Of a stretch of 14,490 bases of DNA, positions 10,301-14,490 are shown in pieces. This DNA is from Pelagophyceae sp. CCMP2097 (Eukaryota; Sar; Pelagophyceae). A program made the position numbers and the translations under genes. Under the pieces are notes generated by a model that was not told the DNA's origin, ran no database searches, and worked only from the letters and a program-made list of their open reading frames with translations. Where the stretch lies: assembly GCA_026770575.1 (NCBI GenBank), contig MU657249.1, positions 16,355 to 30,844 on the forward strand, given 5' to 3'. The stretch's first letter is position 1. Each line of letters starts with the position of its first letter.

Positions 10301-13300
10301 AAATGCCCGCGACTCGACGGATCTTGGCCCTCGAGGCGGCCCTCGTCTTCTTGACATCTTGAAGTTTGCCTCTTTGGGGCCACAAAGGGCACACGGGAAT
10401 CGGGCAACTCAGGCGGAGACTCGCACTCCAAGGGCCCGATTCGGTTTTTAAAAAAAGTTTAAAACGACAACGCGCGCTCGAGGGCCTGTTCAAGAACCCG
10501 CGGAACATTGGCCGCGGGCTTGGTGGCCATTCGGCCACGGGTGCTCGGCAACGCGAAATGGTCGCTTGGGTCCGAAAGGGCATCTCGAGTACGGTGCTGG
10601 AAGCCGTCTTTTTGGAAAGTGCGCGCTCTGGCGAGTCCCGTGTCGAAAGACGGGCCCATCGGAGGGTCGCTTGCGAGGCCCCGTCGGACTTAAACCACAT
10701 CGCCCTCGGATGCCCCGAGCTGCCTCCGGCAAGGGCCCCATGTTCACGGCGAGGTGGCCAGACTCCAACCGTACGGCAAGGGCCCCATTTAGCGGGCGTC
10801 GGTGCGGGAAGAGGCCCCAAAGGGCCCTCGTGCGATTTGCGGCTCTCAAATGCTCCACTGGGCCGCCGTGATGGGGTGAGATGGCCGGCTTGGATTAAAA
10901 AAAAAAAATTCGCAACTGCGGCGATTTGACCGGCGATTTGAACCGGTGCACCAGAATGGGCCATTCCAAAGGCGCCCTGGAAGGCGCGCCCGAAGAGAGG
11001 TCCCTTGTTGGGGGGCCGTTTTTGGTGCCTCTCGGGGCCGAAAACCATAAACGGAAGAGACCAAGGGCGCCTCCGCTTGGGCACCGCGTCTTTCGAAACG
11101 GGCCCGTTGGACAAAGGATCGGCGGGCCCACCACAAAGGCCTCGTCAAAAACGGCCCCTTTCAAGCACGGCGAGACGGCGCCCGAAGAGACTCACGAGGC
11201 TCGCGGCCCGAATGGAGTCGGGTTCTACGGAGCCGCCCACGGCCCCGAGAGACGGCGGCCCCTCTGCCGCGGCAAAGGCCCCGAGAGACGGCCCCGTCGA
11301 CAGAGGGACCCGGGTGGCCTCCACGTCTTGATGTCTCAACGATTCTTGATTTTTTGGGGACCTCGCCTTCGTCCTCACCCGCATCCACAGCCCCCCACCC
11401 TCATCCTAAACAGCTCCCCACCCGCATCCTCAGCAGCTCCCCGCCCGCATCCTCAGCAGCTCCCCACCCTCAAGGCGGCCCCTCGTGACGGGCCCCGCAA
11501 AGGCCGAGAGACGGGGCGCCATTCAGGCAGGGGGCCTTGACTGGGCAAGTGGTATGGGGTCCCGCAAAGGCCTTTGAGCCGTTCCACTCTCGAGAGCACT
11601 GTATGGCTTGCCCAGATGAGGGCCGCAGTAGGGGATGTGTTGGTCTGTTCCTCCTGGGGGAGCGGTCACGGAACTCGGGTCCGCTGCTCCGACGGACGTC
11701 TTATTCGCCGAGATGAGTGCGACCCCCTTTCAAATGTTCAAAGAGGCGCCTGTCGCAGGGGAAAGGCCACTTTGGCGAATGGCGCTTGGGCGTTTTCGGA
11801 CTCGCCGCTTGGTCGAATGCGCGCTTTCTCTCAAAAGGGTCATTTTTATATGCAGGGTGCCCGGCTTCGTGTTTTCATACAAACCCCGCGATTCGAGGAG
11901 GCGCCAGAATGCCGCTCTCGAGGCGCCTCTGAACAATTGGGGTCAAACTTTGTATCTCAGAAGCGGGATGCGCAACGTGCCAGAATGCGTCATTTCGTGT
12001 GCTCTTCGGCGGCGCGGCCTGCCGAGGTGGCCCGGGGCGCCGCGCAGTGCGGGAGACAAGGGCCCAAGAGGGCCCTCGCCGGAAAATGGAATTCCGGCAA
12101 AAGGGCCGTCTCAGAGCTTTTGGGCCGTTTCAGATGCCGGCGAAAGGTCCGTTTCAGATGCCGGCGTCCTTTTTTTGAGCGCGTCGAGGCAGGCGCGCCC
12201 CTTTCGGCGACGGCCCCGCCGCGAAGCCGGCACGGCGGGCCTCCACCGCGGTTTTTCTGGAAAGCGGCCCCTTGCAAGGACCTGAGGGGGCGAGTGACCT
12301 CCAACGTGTGCGGCGGCCCTTTTCGATCAATGCCATTGTCCGCGCGACGCGCCGGAGGCCCGCGTCTTCGGGTTTTGTCGGGCCCGCGTCTTGGGGCTCC
12401 ATGCAACTGGCCGAACGCGACTTTGCAGCAGTTTTCACTCAACTGCCACCGACTTTGGCATCGGGGTGCTTCAAACCGACCGCGGGGTTTGACACAGGAA
12501 GGACCCGTCGACGGAGAGGCGAGGAGCAACTCCAAGAGGTCTCGGACACGTTTACGACGGTGACGAGCAGACGGGTAGGTCCGTCGTGCGCGCCAACCTC
12601 GCCGACCGCGCCCACGCACTCTGGCCCATGCTCCAGGCTCAGCTCCAGCGCGTCCTCTGTGAGTGCAAAGTGGACGGATGGAAACCCGAATGGGGACCCC
12701 GAACCAACTCGGCTCCAACCCCAAACTAGGCTCCAAATCCACCTCGTCCCAAAAGCCCTACCTCGCGGAGCGGTGTTGCGGCGTCGCCCTCCGCGGTTCG
12801 GCGGCGTTGCTGGCTTTGGAGCGAGGGAGGGCCATGGCGCTTCCGACGATTGCTGTCCTGCTCCAAGTGGACGCCGACATCATCTCGCACATCGCCGACC
12901 GAATGGCCCTCGGGGCCTGTGGACTGCTGCGAGGCACCCTCGCGGCGCTCTTGCAAGAAGAAGCATCGGGCCCGCTGGCGAGGCAGCTCGAGGTGGTTGT
13001 GCAGTTGGTGCGTGGCCAAAGACCAAAGACCGGATTGCGCCACGTCTGCGCGCTAGGCCGAGGCCGCCTCGCTGCACGCCAAAGGCCGGCCCCACGTCCG
13101 TTGTGCGCTTTTGCGCATCGTCTCGCATACGGCCCCGGACAAGTTTGGCATCGTTTGGGACCACGTCAAGTCGCTCGTCGACCGCGGCGCCTTTGCAACC
13201 CGCGTTTGGGACCCGCGCTGCCACGAAGCGCAGCGGGGACCGCATGCTAGGTCGCCTCGTCGCTCGAAGCGGCGCCGCCGGCCGCGTCGCACGACGCCCG

Positions 13301-14192
13301 AGACGCGGCGTCTTGTTCAAAAAGACACTTTTCAAAAAGACACTTTTCAAAAAGACACTTTTCAAATTGAAACTTTTCAAATTGAAACTTTTCAAAAATA
13401 CACTTTTCAAATTGAAACTTTTCAAAAAGACACTTTTCAAAAAGACATTTTTCAAAAAGACATTTTTCAAAAAGGCATTTTTCAAAAAGGCACTTTTCAA
13501 TAAGGCACTTTTCAATAAGACACTTTGCGGGGCGGCCTTTTCTTAAAGGGCGCGTCGCGCCCAAAGCCTCGTCGGTTGACAAGCTCTTTTGCCTAGGCCC
13601 TCGTCTCCGACTTGTGCGCCGCGCACCAACTGGTGACCGCGTTGATCGCGCAGTGGCAGGCTGCGGACTCGAATTTCAAAAAGGCGCTGGCCGGCGACGT
13701 TTTGCGCACGTGGTGCGCCCTTTCAAAAAAATGCCCACCGCGAGAATGCCACCTTGAGGCGATTGTTCCAAGCGCGCGCCGACCACTCGCTCAATCTGCT
13801 CGTGGGCCAAAACGCATCCGCCCCAAACCCGCGCCGGAAACCCCGCGCCGGAAACCCCGCGCCGAACCACCTTGCAAGCCGCCTCGGCCCAACGACCTTT
13901 TGAAGAGCCCAACGTCCCTTTTTGAAAAGCCGCATCGCTCCGGCACCCCGCTTCCTAGGTGCATCGCGACTGCATCTCGCAGATGCTGCGCAACACGCAC
14001 CAGCTCCTGGAGAGCGCGAGGCTCTTCGACGTCGCACAACCGCCGAGCGCGAGCCGAGCGACGCCGACACAATACTCCCAGCCGCCAACCGTAGACGCCC
14101 AGACGCCCGCCGCCGACGCGGTCGCTCCACCGGTGCACACCAAGGCGTTGAGCGTCGAGGCGCCCCAAGGCGACTCTTCGGCGGCGCAGTAA
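917..14192 (+). CDS. GBF1-like: GBF1/GNOM-type large ARF-GEF, 5'-partial, nine exons
   Basis: The family loads GTP on ARF GTPases at Golgi and endosomal membranes and so starts COPI coat recruitment. Here about 650 codons are spread over about 13.3 kb. The proposed join is 917-1348, 4110-4411, 6309-6429, 9098-9274, 12579-12658, 12730-13007, 13057-~13176, 13597-~13801 and 13959-14192. Domain order is Sec7 C-half (residues 1 to about 60 of the visible part), HDS1 (about 80-240), linker (245-285), HDS2 (285-463) and an HDS3-like end (464-648). Evidence is remembered similarity to GBF1 and GNOM, plus phase agreement at every junction and TAG|G at every acceptor. HDS1 and the MLPATW segment favour the GBF/GNOM branch over BIG/Sec7p. 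The Sec7 glutamate finger, HUS and DCB regions are outside the window. I found no second gene. The ends of exons 7 and 8 are uncertain, and exon 8 has a frame break. Confidence 0.9.
1534..1566. repeat. 17-bp tandem duplication
   Basis: CCAACGGCGCTTTTCCC is present twice in a row. The following 100 bp carry dispersed GTCGACGGCC copies. Confidence 0.75.
2240..2709. repeat. Large tandem array, 14/15 bp units, about 32 copies
   Basis: The core is GACCGTTGACAAGG, with variants GAGAAA, GGAAAG, TTCCAA and GATAGG in the second half. Units differ in length by one base (14 or 15), so no reading frame is kept. The minus strand of the unit contains no stop triplet, which creates three overlapping long minus-strand open frames. 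It is a minisatellite inside an intron. Confidence 0.95.
3075..3110. repeat. 18-bp tandem duplication
   Basis: TTTTCGGAATAGGGCGCG occurs twice, end to end, at 3075-3092 and 3093-3110. Confidence 0.9.
3139..3176. repeat. 14-bp tandem repeat
   Basis: CTTGCCCAAGGGCA occurs twice, plus a partial third copy. The unit can pair with itself (TTGCCC/GGGCA). Confidence 0.9.
3480..3509. repeat. Perfect inverted repeat, 14-bp arms, 2-bp spacer
   Basis: GGAATCCAAACGTT (3480-3493), TG, then its exact reverse complement (3496-3509). It is lower in GC than its surroundings. GGAATCCAAACG recurs near 10,000. Confidence 0.93.
3657..3696. repeat. 15-bp tandem repeat
   Basis: GGGGCCTTTCCCCAA occurs twice, plus a partial third copy. 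It is preceded by GGGACCGTTG and GGGGCCGT copies of the core that also makes up the 2240-2709 array. Confidence 0.85.
3961..3995. repeat. 20-bp tandem duplication
   Basis: CGGGCCGTTGAAGGGCGAAA, followed by CGGGCCGTTGAAGGG. The block GGGCGAAACGGGCCGTTGAA is repeated exactly in the next intron at about 4667. Confidence 0.85.
4110..4411 (+). CDS. Exon B: remainder of HDS1 domain
   Basis: The acceptor is GCGCTAG|GTTCG. The leading G completes the glycine left open by exon A, giving ALRGFERYAAVCVYFDL, which aligns with the GNOM/GBF1 stretch running from a conserved Gly-Phe through a helix to the 'LCKFT' segment. The exon continues with HALLDHLLQHRPVQAL, then a helix LGLKLAVQGADLC, then GWARVVDLLLDV and SRMLPATWTRIDDI. 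Those last two match the family's 'GW..I...L..L...LLP' ending of HDS1 and are the best argument for the GBF branch. GAC|G|GTCCGT is the proposed donor (phase 1). It is chosen because the join to 6309 keeps phase and matches the short linker seen in family members. An alternative GT lies 4 bases downstream. Confidence 0.92.
4674..4707. repeat. 17-bp tandem duplication
   Basis: CGGGCCGTTGAAGAAAT occurs twice. It shares its left half and upstream flank with the repeat at 3961-3995. Confidence 0.88.
4850..5545. mobile_element. Foldback (long inverted repeat) element
   Basis: The inner arms 5032-5157 and 5212-5337 are reverse complements over about 125 bp with a modest number of mismatches. Shared landmarks are GTGTATCGCTGAAAAGG, CGGACTCGCCGC, GTCGAATGCGC and AATCTCAAAACGGCCATTT. 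The loop (5158-5211) is AT-rich and has a nested stem ATTGGGTT / AACCCAAT (5174-5181, 5197-5204). Weaker inverted similarity continues outward to about 4850 and 5545, including GGACTTTGATTTCGA on the right and its complement on the left. No transposase is visible. This fits a non-autonomous foldback or MITE-like element lying in an intron. Outer boundaries and target-site duplication were not determined. Confidence 0.85.
6309..6429 (+). CDS. Exon C: HDS1-HDS2 linker
   Basis: This 121-bp exon lies between CCCATAG|GT and GCGCT|GTCGAG. Joined to exon B in phase 1 it reads SEDGALWSSLAALWRADDAF, recalling the small conserved 'SGL...FSxLLSL' block that follows HDS1 in GNOM and Gea proteins. A Gly/Ala/Lys-rich stretch and ERRTRVEAL follow. 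The last leucine codon is completed by exon D (phase 2), giving VEALLDSAECGDLF across the junction, where family members have a helix ending in a cysteine before the next block. The sequence is short and not strongly conserved, so support comes mainly from phase, position and the TAG|G acceptor. The downstream donor GTCGAG is weak; other GT sites within 60 bp give the wrong phase. Confidence 0.75.
6602..6644. repeat. 18-bp direct repeat, period 25
   Basis: CTCTCCGGGGGCGCCATC occurs at 6602-6619 and 6627-6644, separated by 7 bases. Confidence 0.85.
6922..6990. repeat. 21-bp tandem array
   Basis: TATGTTTCAACGGCCCCTC recurs with period 21, preceded by a diverged TTTGAAACGGCCCCTCG. The TTTCAACGGCCC part is the reverse complement of the GGGCCGTTGAA repeats in the two preceding introns. 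Confidence 0.88.
7155..7210. repeat. 14-bp tandem array, four copies
   Basis: AAGGAACGGCACCC occurs four times in a row, the last copy ending in G. Nearly perfect. Confidence 0.93.
7965..8053. repeat. Tandem array, 13-15 bp units
   Basis: CGGTCCCTCTATA occurs twice, then CGGCCCCTCGGGAGA three times, then diverged copies. The change of unit midway suggests stepwise growth from a CGGYCCCTC core. Confidence 0.9.
8068..8221. repeat. 22-bp tandem array, seven copies
   Basis: CTCTTGGTGCACGGGCGCGG plus CC repeats with TTGG at 8071, 8093, 8115, 8137, 8159, 8181 and 8203. Copies are almost identical. Each contains the palindrome GTGCAC. A 22-bp period does not keep frame, so the open frames across it are not repeat proteins. 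Confidence 0.95.
8584..8599. repeat. 16-bp perfect palindrome
   Basis: CAAACTCG followed directly by CGAGTTTG. Isolated within non-repetitive intron sequence. Confidence 0.8.
8926..8955. repeat. 15-bp tandem duplication
   Basis: AACGGATTCTGTGCC occurs twice. About 20 bases on, GGTCTCTTGCTTG is also duplicated with period 17. Confidence 0.9.
9098..9274 (+). CDS. Exon D: start of HDS2
   Basis: The acceptor is GCATTAG|GTTGG. The exon reads LDSAECGDLFSQKSRCFSL, followed by TAVTSLLGTLLQR. This corresponds to the GBF1/GNOM block with the pattern 'ITESKFLQ.ESL..L..AL'. After an Ala-rich spacer, VPDEAAEARAALALEFAW matches the family 'PDEEDTA.FCLELL' helix. The donor is GCATG|GTCAGC. The final TG plus the first G of exon E makes the tryptophan codon, and the joined helix ALEFAWSVVRANLADRAHAL aligns without gaps to the family helix ending 'NRDR...LW'. 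The exon sits alone between introns of 2.7 and 3.3 kb. An open frame extends on both sides but loses all resemblance outside these limits. Confidence 0.86.
9415..9455. repeat. 15/16-bp tandem repeat, three copies
   Basis: CCGCTTCGAAAAAAAC occurs with slight length changes in the A run; the last copy is truncated. Confidence 0.85.
9590..9884. mobile_element. Second foldback element
   Basis: The left arm 9590-9709 and right arm 9757-9884 are imperfect reverse complements. Shared blocks, read from the inside outward, are GATTTGATAAAACC, GCCTTGGTC, GATTTTGACAC, TTGGATC, GGCAATCTCG, a CCACTGC/GCAGTGC pair and GGATCC/GGACCC. The loop is about 47 bp. The element is clearly lower in GC than the flanking intron. 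No transposase is visible. It shares no obvious sequence with the foldback element at 4850-5545, so it would be a second family. Confidence 0.82.
11382..11471. repeat. 23-bp tandem array, about four copies
   Basis: CATCCTCAGCAGCTCCCCAC plus CCG repeats at 11402, 11425 and 11448, with a diverged copy at 11382. Strong strand bias: C-rich on the + strand. Confidence 0.9.
11767..12060. mobile_element. Diverged partial relative of the first foldback element
   Basis: 11767-11860 shares TTTTCGGACTCGCCGCTT, GTCGAATGCGC, CTCAAAAGGGTCATTTT and a TATAT core with the left inner arm and loop at about 5085-5185. 11960-12030 shares CGTCATTTC and GCGGCCTGCCGAGGTGGCCC with the left outer arm near 4865-4925, in reverse orientation. 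The right inner arm is not clearly present. It looks like an eroded or internally deleted copy. Confidence 0.6.
12125..12166. repeat. 18-bp direct repeat, period 24
   Basis: CCGTTTCAGATGCCGGCG occurs at 12125-12142 and 12149-12166. Confidence 0.88.
12579..12658 (+). CDS. Exon E: HDS2 helix
   Basis: This 80-bp exon follows GGGTAG|GTCC and ends at CCTCT|GTGAGT, the most canonical donor in the gene. It encodes VVRANLADRAHALWPM and then LQAQLQRVL. That matches the very conserved HDS2 segment 'NRDR...W......H' of GNOM and GBF1. It enters in phase 2 (G completing Trp) and leaves in phase 1. The same bases are read in another frame by a longer open frame that begins upstream, but only this frame shows family similarity. 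A single nucleosome-free or regulatory signal is not visible around it. Confidence 0.87.
12659..12729 (+). other. Intron E-F (71 bp)
   Basis: GTGAGT...AACTAG, phase 1. It is short and non-repetitive apart from ACTCGGCTCCAACCCC, which is echoed by the first bases of the next exon. It has the best donor in the gene. The splice joins HDS2 helices without a gap relative to GNOM. Confidence 0.87.
12730..13007 (+). CDS. Exon F: HDS2 to HDS3 helical repeat
   Basis: After CAAACTAG|GC the phase-1 codon is completed to cysteine. The exon then reads SKSTSSQKPYLAERCCG, followed by a helix VALRGSAALLALE. This corresponds to the family 'LV(D/E)(R/K)A..GLLR....LL' helix. Next come ALPTIAVLLQVDADIISHIA, MALGACGLLRGTLAALL and ARQLEVVVQL, matching the GNOM pattern of 'LQL.L.LD..V......IA.....L......I....W..I..LL'. 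The exon leaves in phase 0 at CAGTTG|GTGCGT. It is alanine/leucine rich, as expected for HEAT-like helices. The exon is flanked by the two smallest introns of the gene (71 and 49 bp), both with GT-AG ends. Confidence 0.92.
13008..13056 (+). other. Intron F-G (49 bp)
   Basis: GTGCGT...GCTAG, phase 0. This is the shortest intron I can define. Read through, the upstream frame stays open while the exon G frame has a stop, formed by the acceptor TAG itself, so splicing is needed for continuity. Confidence 0.85.
13057..13176 (+). CDS. Exon G: HDS3-like segment (3' end uncertain)
   Basis: The acceptor is CGCTAG|GCC, phase 0. The exon reads AEAASLHAKGRPHVRCALL, then RIVSHTAPDKFGIVWDHVKSL. The first part resembles the GNOM block '(F)DAVSFVM.EG.HL...N..LC.D..R.F'. 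Three GT sites give the required phase-0 exit: after 13164 (GTCAAG), after 13176 (GTCGAC) and after 13203 (GTTTGG). I prefer 13176, because all other donors in the gene start GTC or GTG and exon C uses GTCGAG, but homology does not decide. The frame stays open through the whole AT-rich repeat array to 13503, so retention or a longer exon is possible. Downstream of about 13210 the peptide turns Arg/Pro rich and looks non-coding. Confidence 0.75.
13177..13596 (+). other. Intron G-H (about 420 bp)
   Basis: It ends TTTTGCCTAG; the start is one of three GT sites (13165, 13177, 13204). It is dominated by the AT-rich 15-bp array at 13316-13526, in sharp contrast to the GC-rich surroundings. The array is open in the exon G frame up to 13503. 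Confidence 0.7.
13316..13526. repeat. AT-rich 15-bp tandem array, about 14 copies
   Basis: TTTTCAAAAAGACAC, with variants CAAATTGAAAC, AAAAATACAC, AAAAGGCAT and CAATAAGGCAC, occurs about 14 times. Fifteen is a multiple of three, so all frames code 5-residue repeats (for example TFQKD on the + strand). The frame continuous with exon G is open to TAA at 13503. Composition is opposite to the surrounding DNA. Confidence 0.95.
13597..13801 (+). CDS. Exon H: HDS3-like helices with a frame break
   Basis: TTTTGCCTAG|GCC opens in phase 0 with ALVSDLCAAHQLVTALIAQW, resembling the GNOM/GBF1 'ALDLM..L......W' helix. FKKALAGDVLRTWCALSKK follows, like the next 'W......L' helix. The frame then meets a run of seven A (13725-13731). 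Beyond it the coding-looking peptide ENATLRRLFQARADHSLNLL is one frame over, while the original frame turns Pro/Arg rich. Reading six A instead of seven would join the two. A 46-bp intron from 13699 (GTTTTG) to 13744 (GCGAG) would also do so, but without the usual TAG|G. The proposed donor is CTGCTC|GTGGGC, which leaves in phase 0 as exon I needs. Start well supported, interior and end less so. Confidence 0.7.
13802..13958 (+). other. Intron H-I (157 bp)
   Basis: GTGGGC...TTCCTAG, phase 0. It contains a 14-bp triplicate CCCGCGCCGGAAAC at 13828-13868. A missed, diverged exon cannot be excluded, because the family has more residues at this point. Confidence 0.6.
13828..13868. repeat. 14-bp tandem repeat
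   Basis: CCCGCGCCGGAAAC occurs twice, with a third truncated copy, inside the intron before the last exon. Confidence 0.88.
13959..14192 (+). CDS. Exon I: C-terminal exon with stop codon
   Basis: After TTCCTAG|GTG (phase 0) the exon reads VHRDCISQMLRNTHQLLESA, then RLFDV. This resembles the family block 'ESVPELLKNILLVM....VL' near the end of HDS3. The remaining 50 or so residues are low-complexity, rich in Ala, Pro, Gln, Ser and Thr, and end at TAA 14190-14192. A disordered tail is common in the family. Compared with GNOM, roughly 60-80 residues that normally precede the 'LLKN' block have no visible counterpart between exons H and I, so either the domain is shortened or a diverged exon was missed in 13802-13958. 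GTG is only the first codon of the exon, not a start. Confidence 0.75.
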   Translation: MHRDCISQMLRNTHQLLESARLFDVAQPPSASRATPTQYSQPPTVDAQTPAADAVAPPVHTKALSVEAPQGDSSAAQ

Positions 14193-14284
14193 ACGTTTCG
14201 CCCCTTTGCCCCCAGCGGGCCATGACGGGTTCATGGGCCCACGTACACAATCACGAGCGAATGGTCCGCCTTCCTTATATGCAG

Positions 14285-14305
14285 CTTAGCTGGCGCCCAG
14301 CTAAG
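14285..14305 (+). other. Hairpin, 9-bp stem, 3-nt loop
   Basis: CTTAGCTGG-CGC-CCAGCTAAG, a perfect stem about 93 bp after the stop codon. It could be a 3' UTR structure; a prokaryotic terminator role is not implied. Confidence 0.75.
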
Positions 14306-14467
14306 TGCAGTAAAGTGCCCGTTGACTAAGTTTCGAGGCGGCGTTTTTGGCGTTTTAGTCTCGGCGGGGCGCGCGGGGTGCGTGGGGGGTGTCGCGCGCA
14401 GGTTCGCGCGCTCTTTCGGAGCTTTTTCTTTTCTTTTCCCCCTTGGACGATTTCGAGGTTGACCCCG

Positions 14468-14489
14468 AAAACCGAGCGAAAACCGAGCG
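14468..14489. repeat. 11-bp tandem duplication at window edge
   Basis: GAAAACCGAGC is repeated at the end of the window and may continue beyond it. Confidence 0.7.
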
Positions 14490-14490
14490 G

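Larger units (their letters stand above)
9275..12578 (+). other. Intron D-E (3304 bp)
   Basis: GTCAGC...GGGTAG, phase 2, splitting a tryptophan codon. It carries a 15/16-bp triplicate (9415-9455), the second foldback element (9590-9884), a lower-GC stretch to about 10300, an A12 tract (10897-10908), a 23-bp pyrimidine-rich array (11382-11471), a relative of the first foldback element (about 11767-12060) and a 24-bp-period duplication (12125-12166). No internal gene is recognised. Confidence 0.8.
14193..14490 (+). other. 3' flank / 3' UTR
   Basis: It follows the TAA stop. No AATAAA is present. It contains a hairpin at 14285-14305, a T/C tract around 14419-14443 and a short direct repeat AAAACCGAGCG at the very end. 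No further gene is visible. Confidence 0.6.

Noticed and set aside
9751..10431. Minus-strand 226-codon frame over the second foldback element
   Set aside because: It is open through part of a hairpin and lower-GC sequence, with no recognisable transposase or other domain.
10915..10960. tRNA-like GATTTGAACCGG
   Set aside because: There is no matching acceptor, D or anticodon arms around it.
12272..12578. Frame MQLAERDFAAVFTQL upstream of exon E
   Set aside because: The D-E join completes a conserved helix with no room for extra residues; the segment is in a different frame from exon E.

Overview
The window is eukaryotic nuclear DNA. It is GC-rich, and its only recognisable gene is a protein-coding gene on the + strand broken into at least nine exons. 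Joined by eye, the exons read as one protein of the large ARF guanine-nucleotide exchange factor family, GBF1/Gea/GNOM branch. The order is C-terminal half of the Sec7 domain, HDS1, linker, HDS2 and an HDS3-like C-terminus, with a stop codon at 14190-14192. The N-terminal part (DCB, HUS, and the Sec7 half carrying the catalytic glutamate finger) must lie upstream of the window. GC-ending codons, very long repeat-filled introns beside introns of about 50 bp, and a strict TAG|G acceptor suggest a GC-rich protist, perhaps an alga. Acceptors followed by G are known from dinoflagellates, but I cannot assign the lineage.

Layout: 1-916 is the end of an upstream intron made of degenerate repeats. Exons are 917-1348 (Sec7 C-half plus start of HDS1), 4110-4411 (rest of HDS1), 6309-6429 (linker), 9098-9274 (start of HDS2), 12579-12658, 12730-13007, 13057 to about 13176, 13597 to about 13801, and 13959-14192 (C-terminus). 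The introns between them are about 2.8, 1.9, 2.7 and 3.3 kb, then 71 bp, 49 bp, about 0.42 kb and about 0.16 kb. 14193-14490 is 3' flank with a small hairpin.

The long introns hold almost nothing but short tandem arrays (13-26 bp units), two foldback elements (inner arms 5032-5157 / 5212-5337, and 9590-9709 / 9757-9884) and scattered copies of a core GG[A/G]CCGTTG in either orientation. Many long open frames cross these regions on both strands. I judge them repeat artefacts, because stop codons are simply absent from the repeat units.

Points most worth following: the uniform TAG|G acceptors, with TAG|GT at every long intron, which raises the possibility of introner-like origin; the foldback family; the AT-rich 15-bp array that is in frame with the upstream exon; and a reading-frame break at an A7 run in the penultimate exon.
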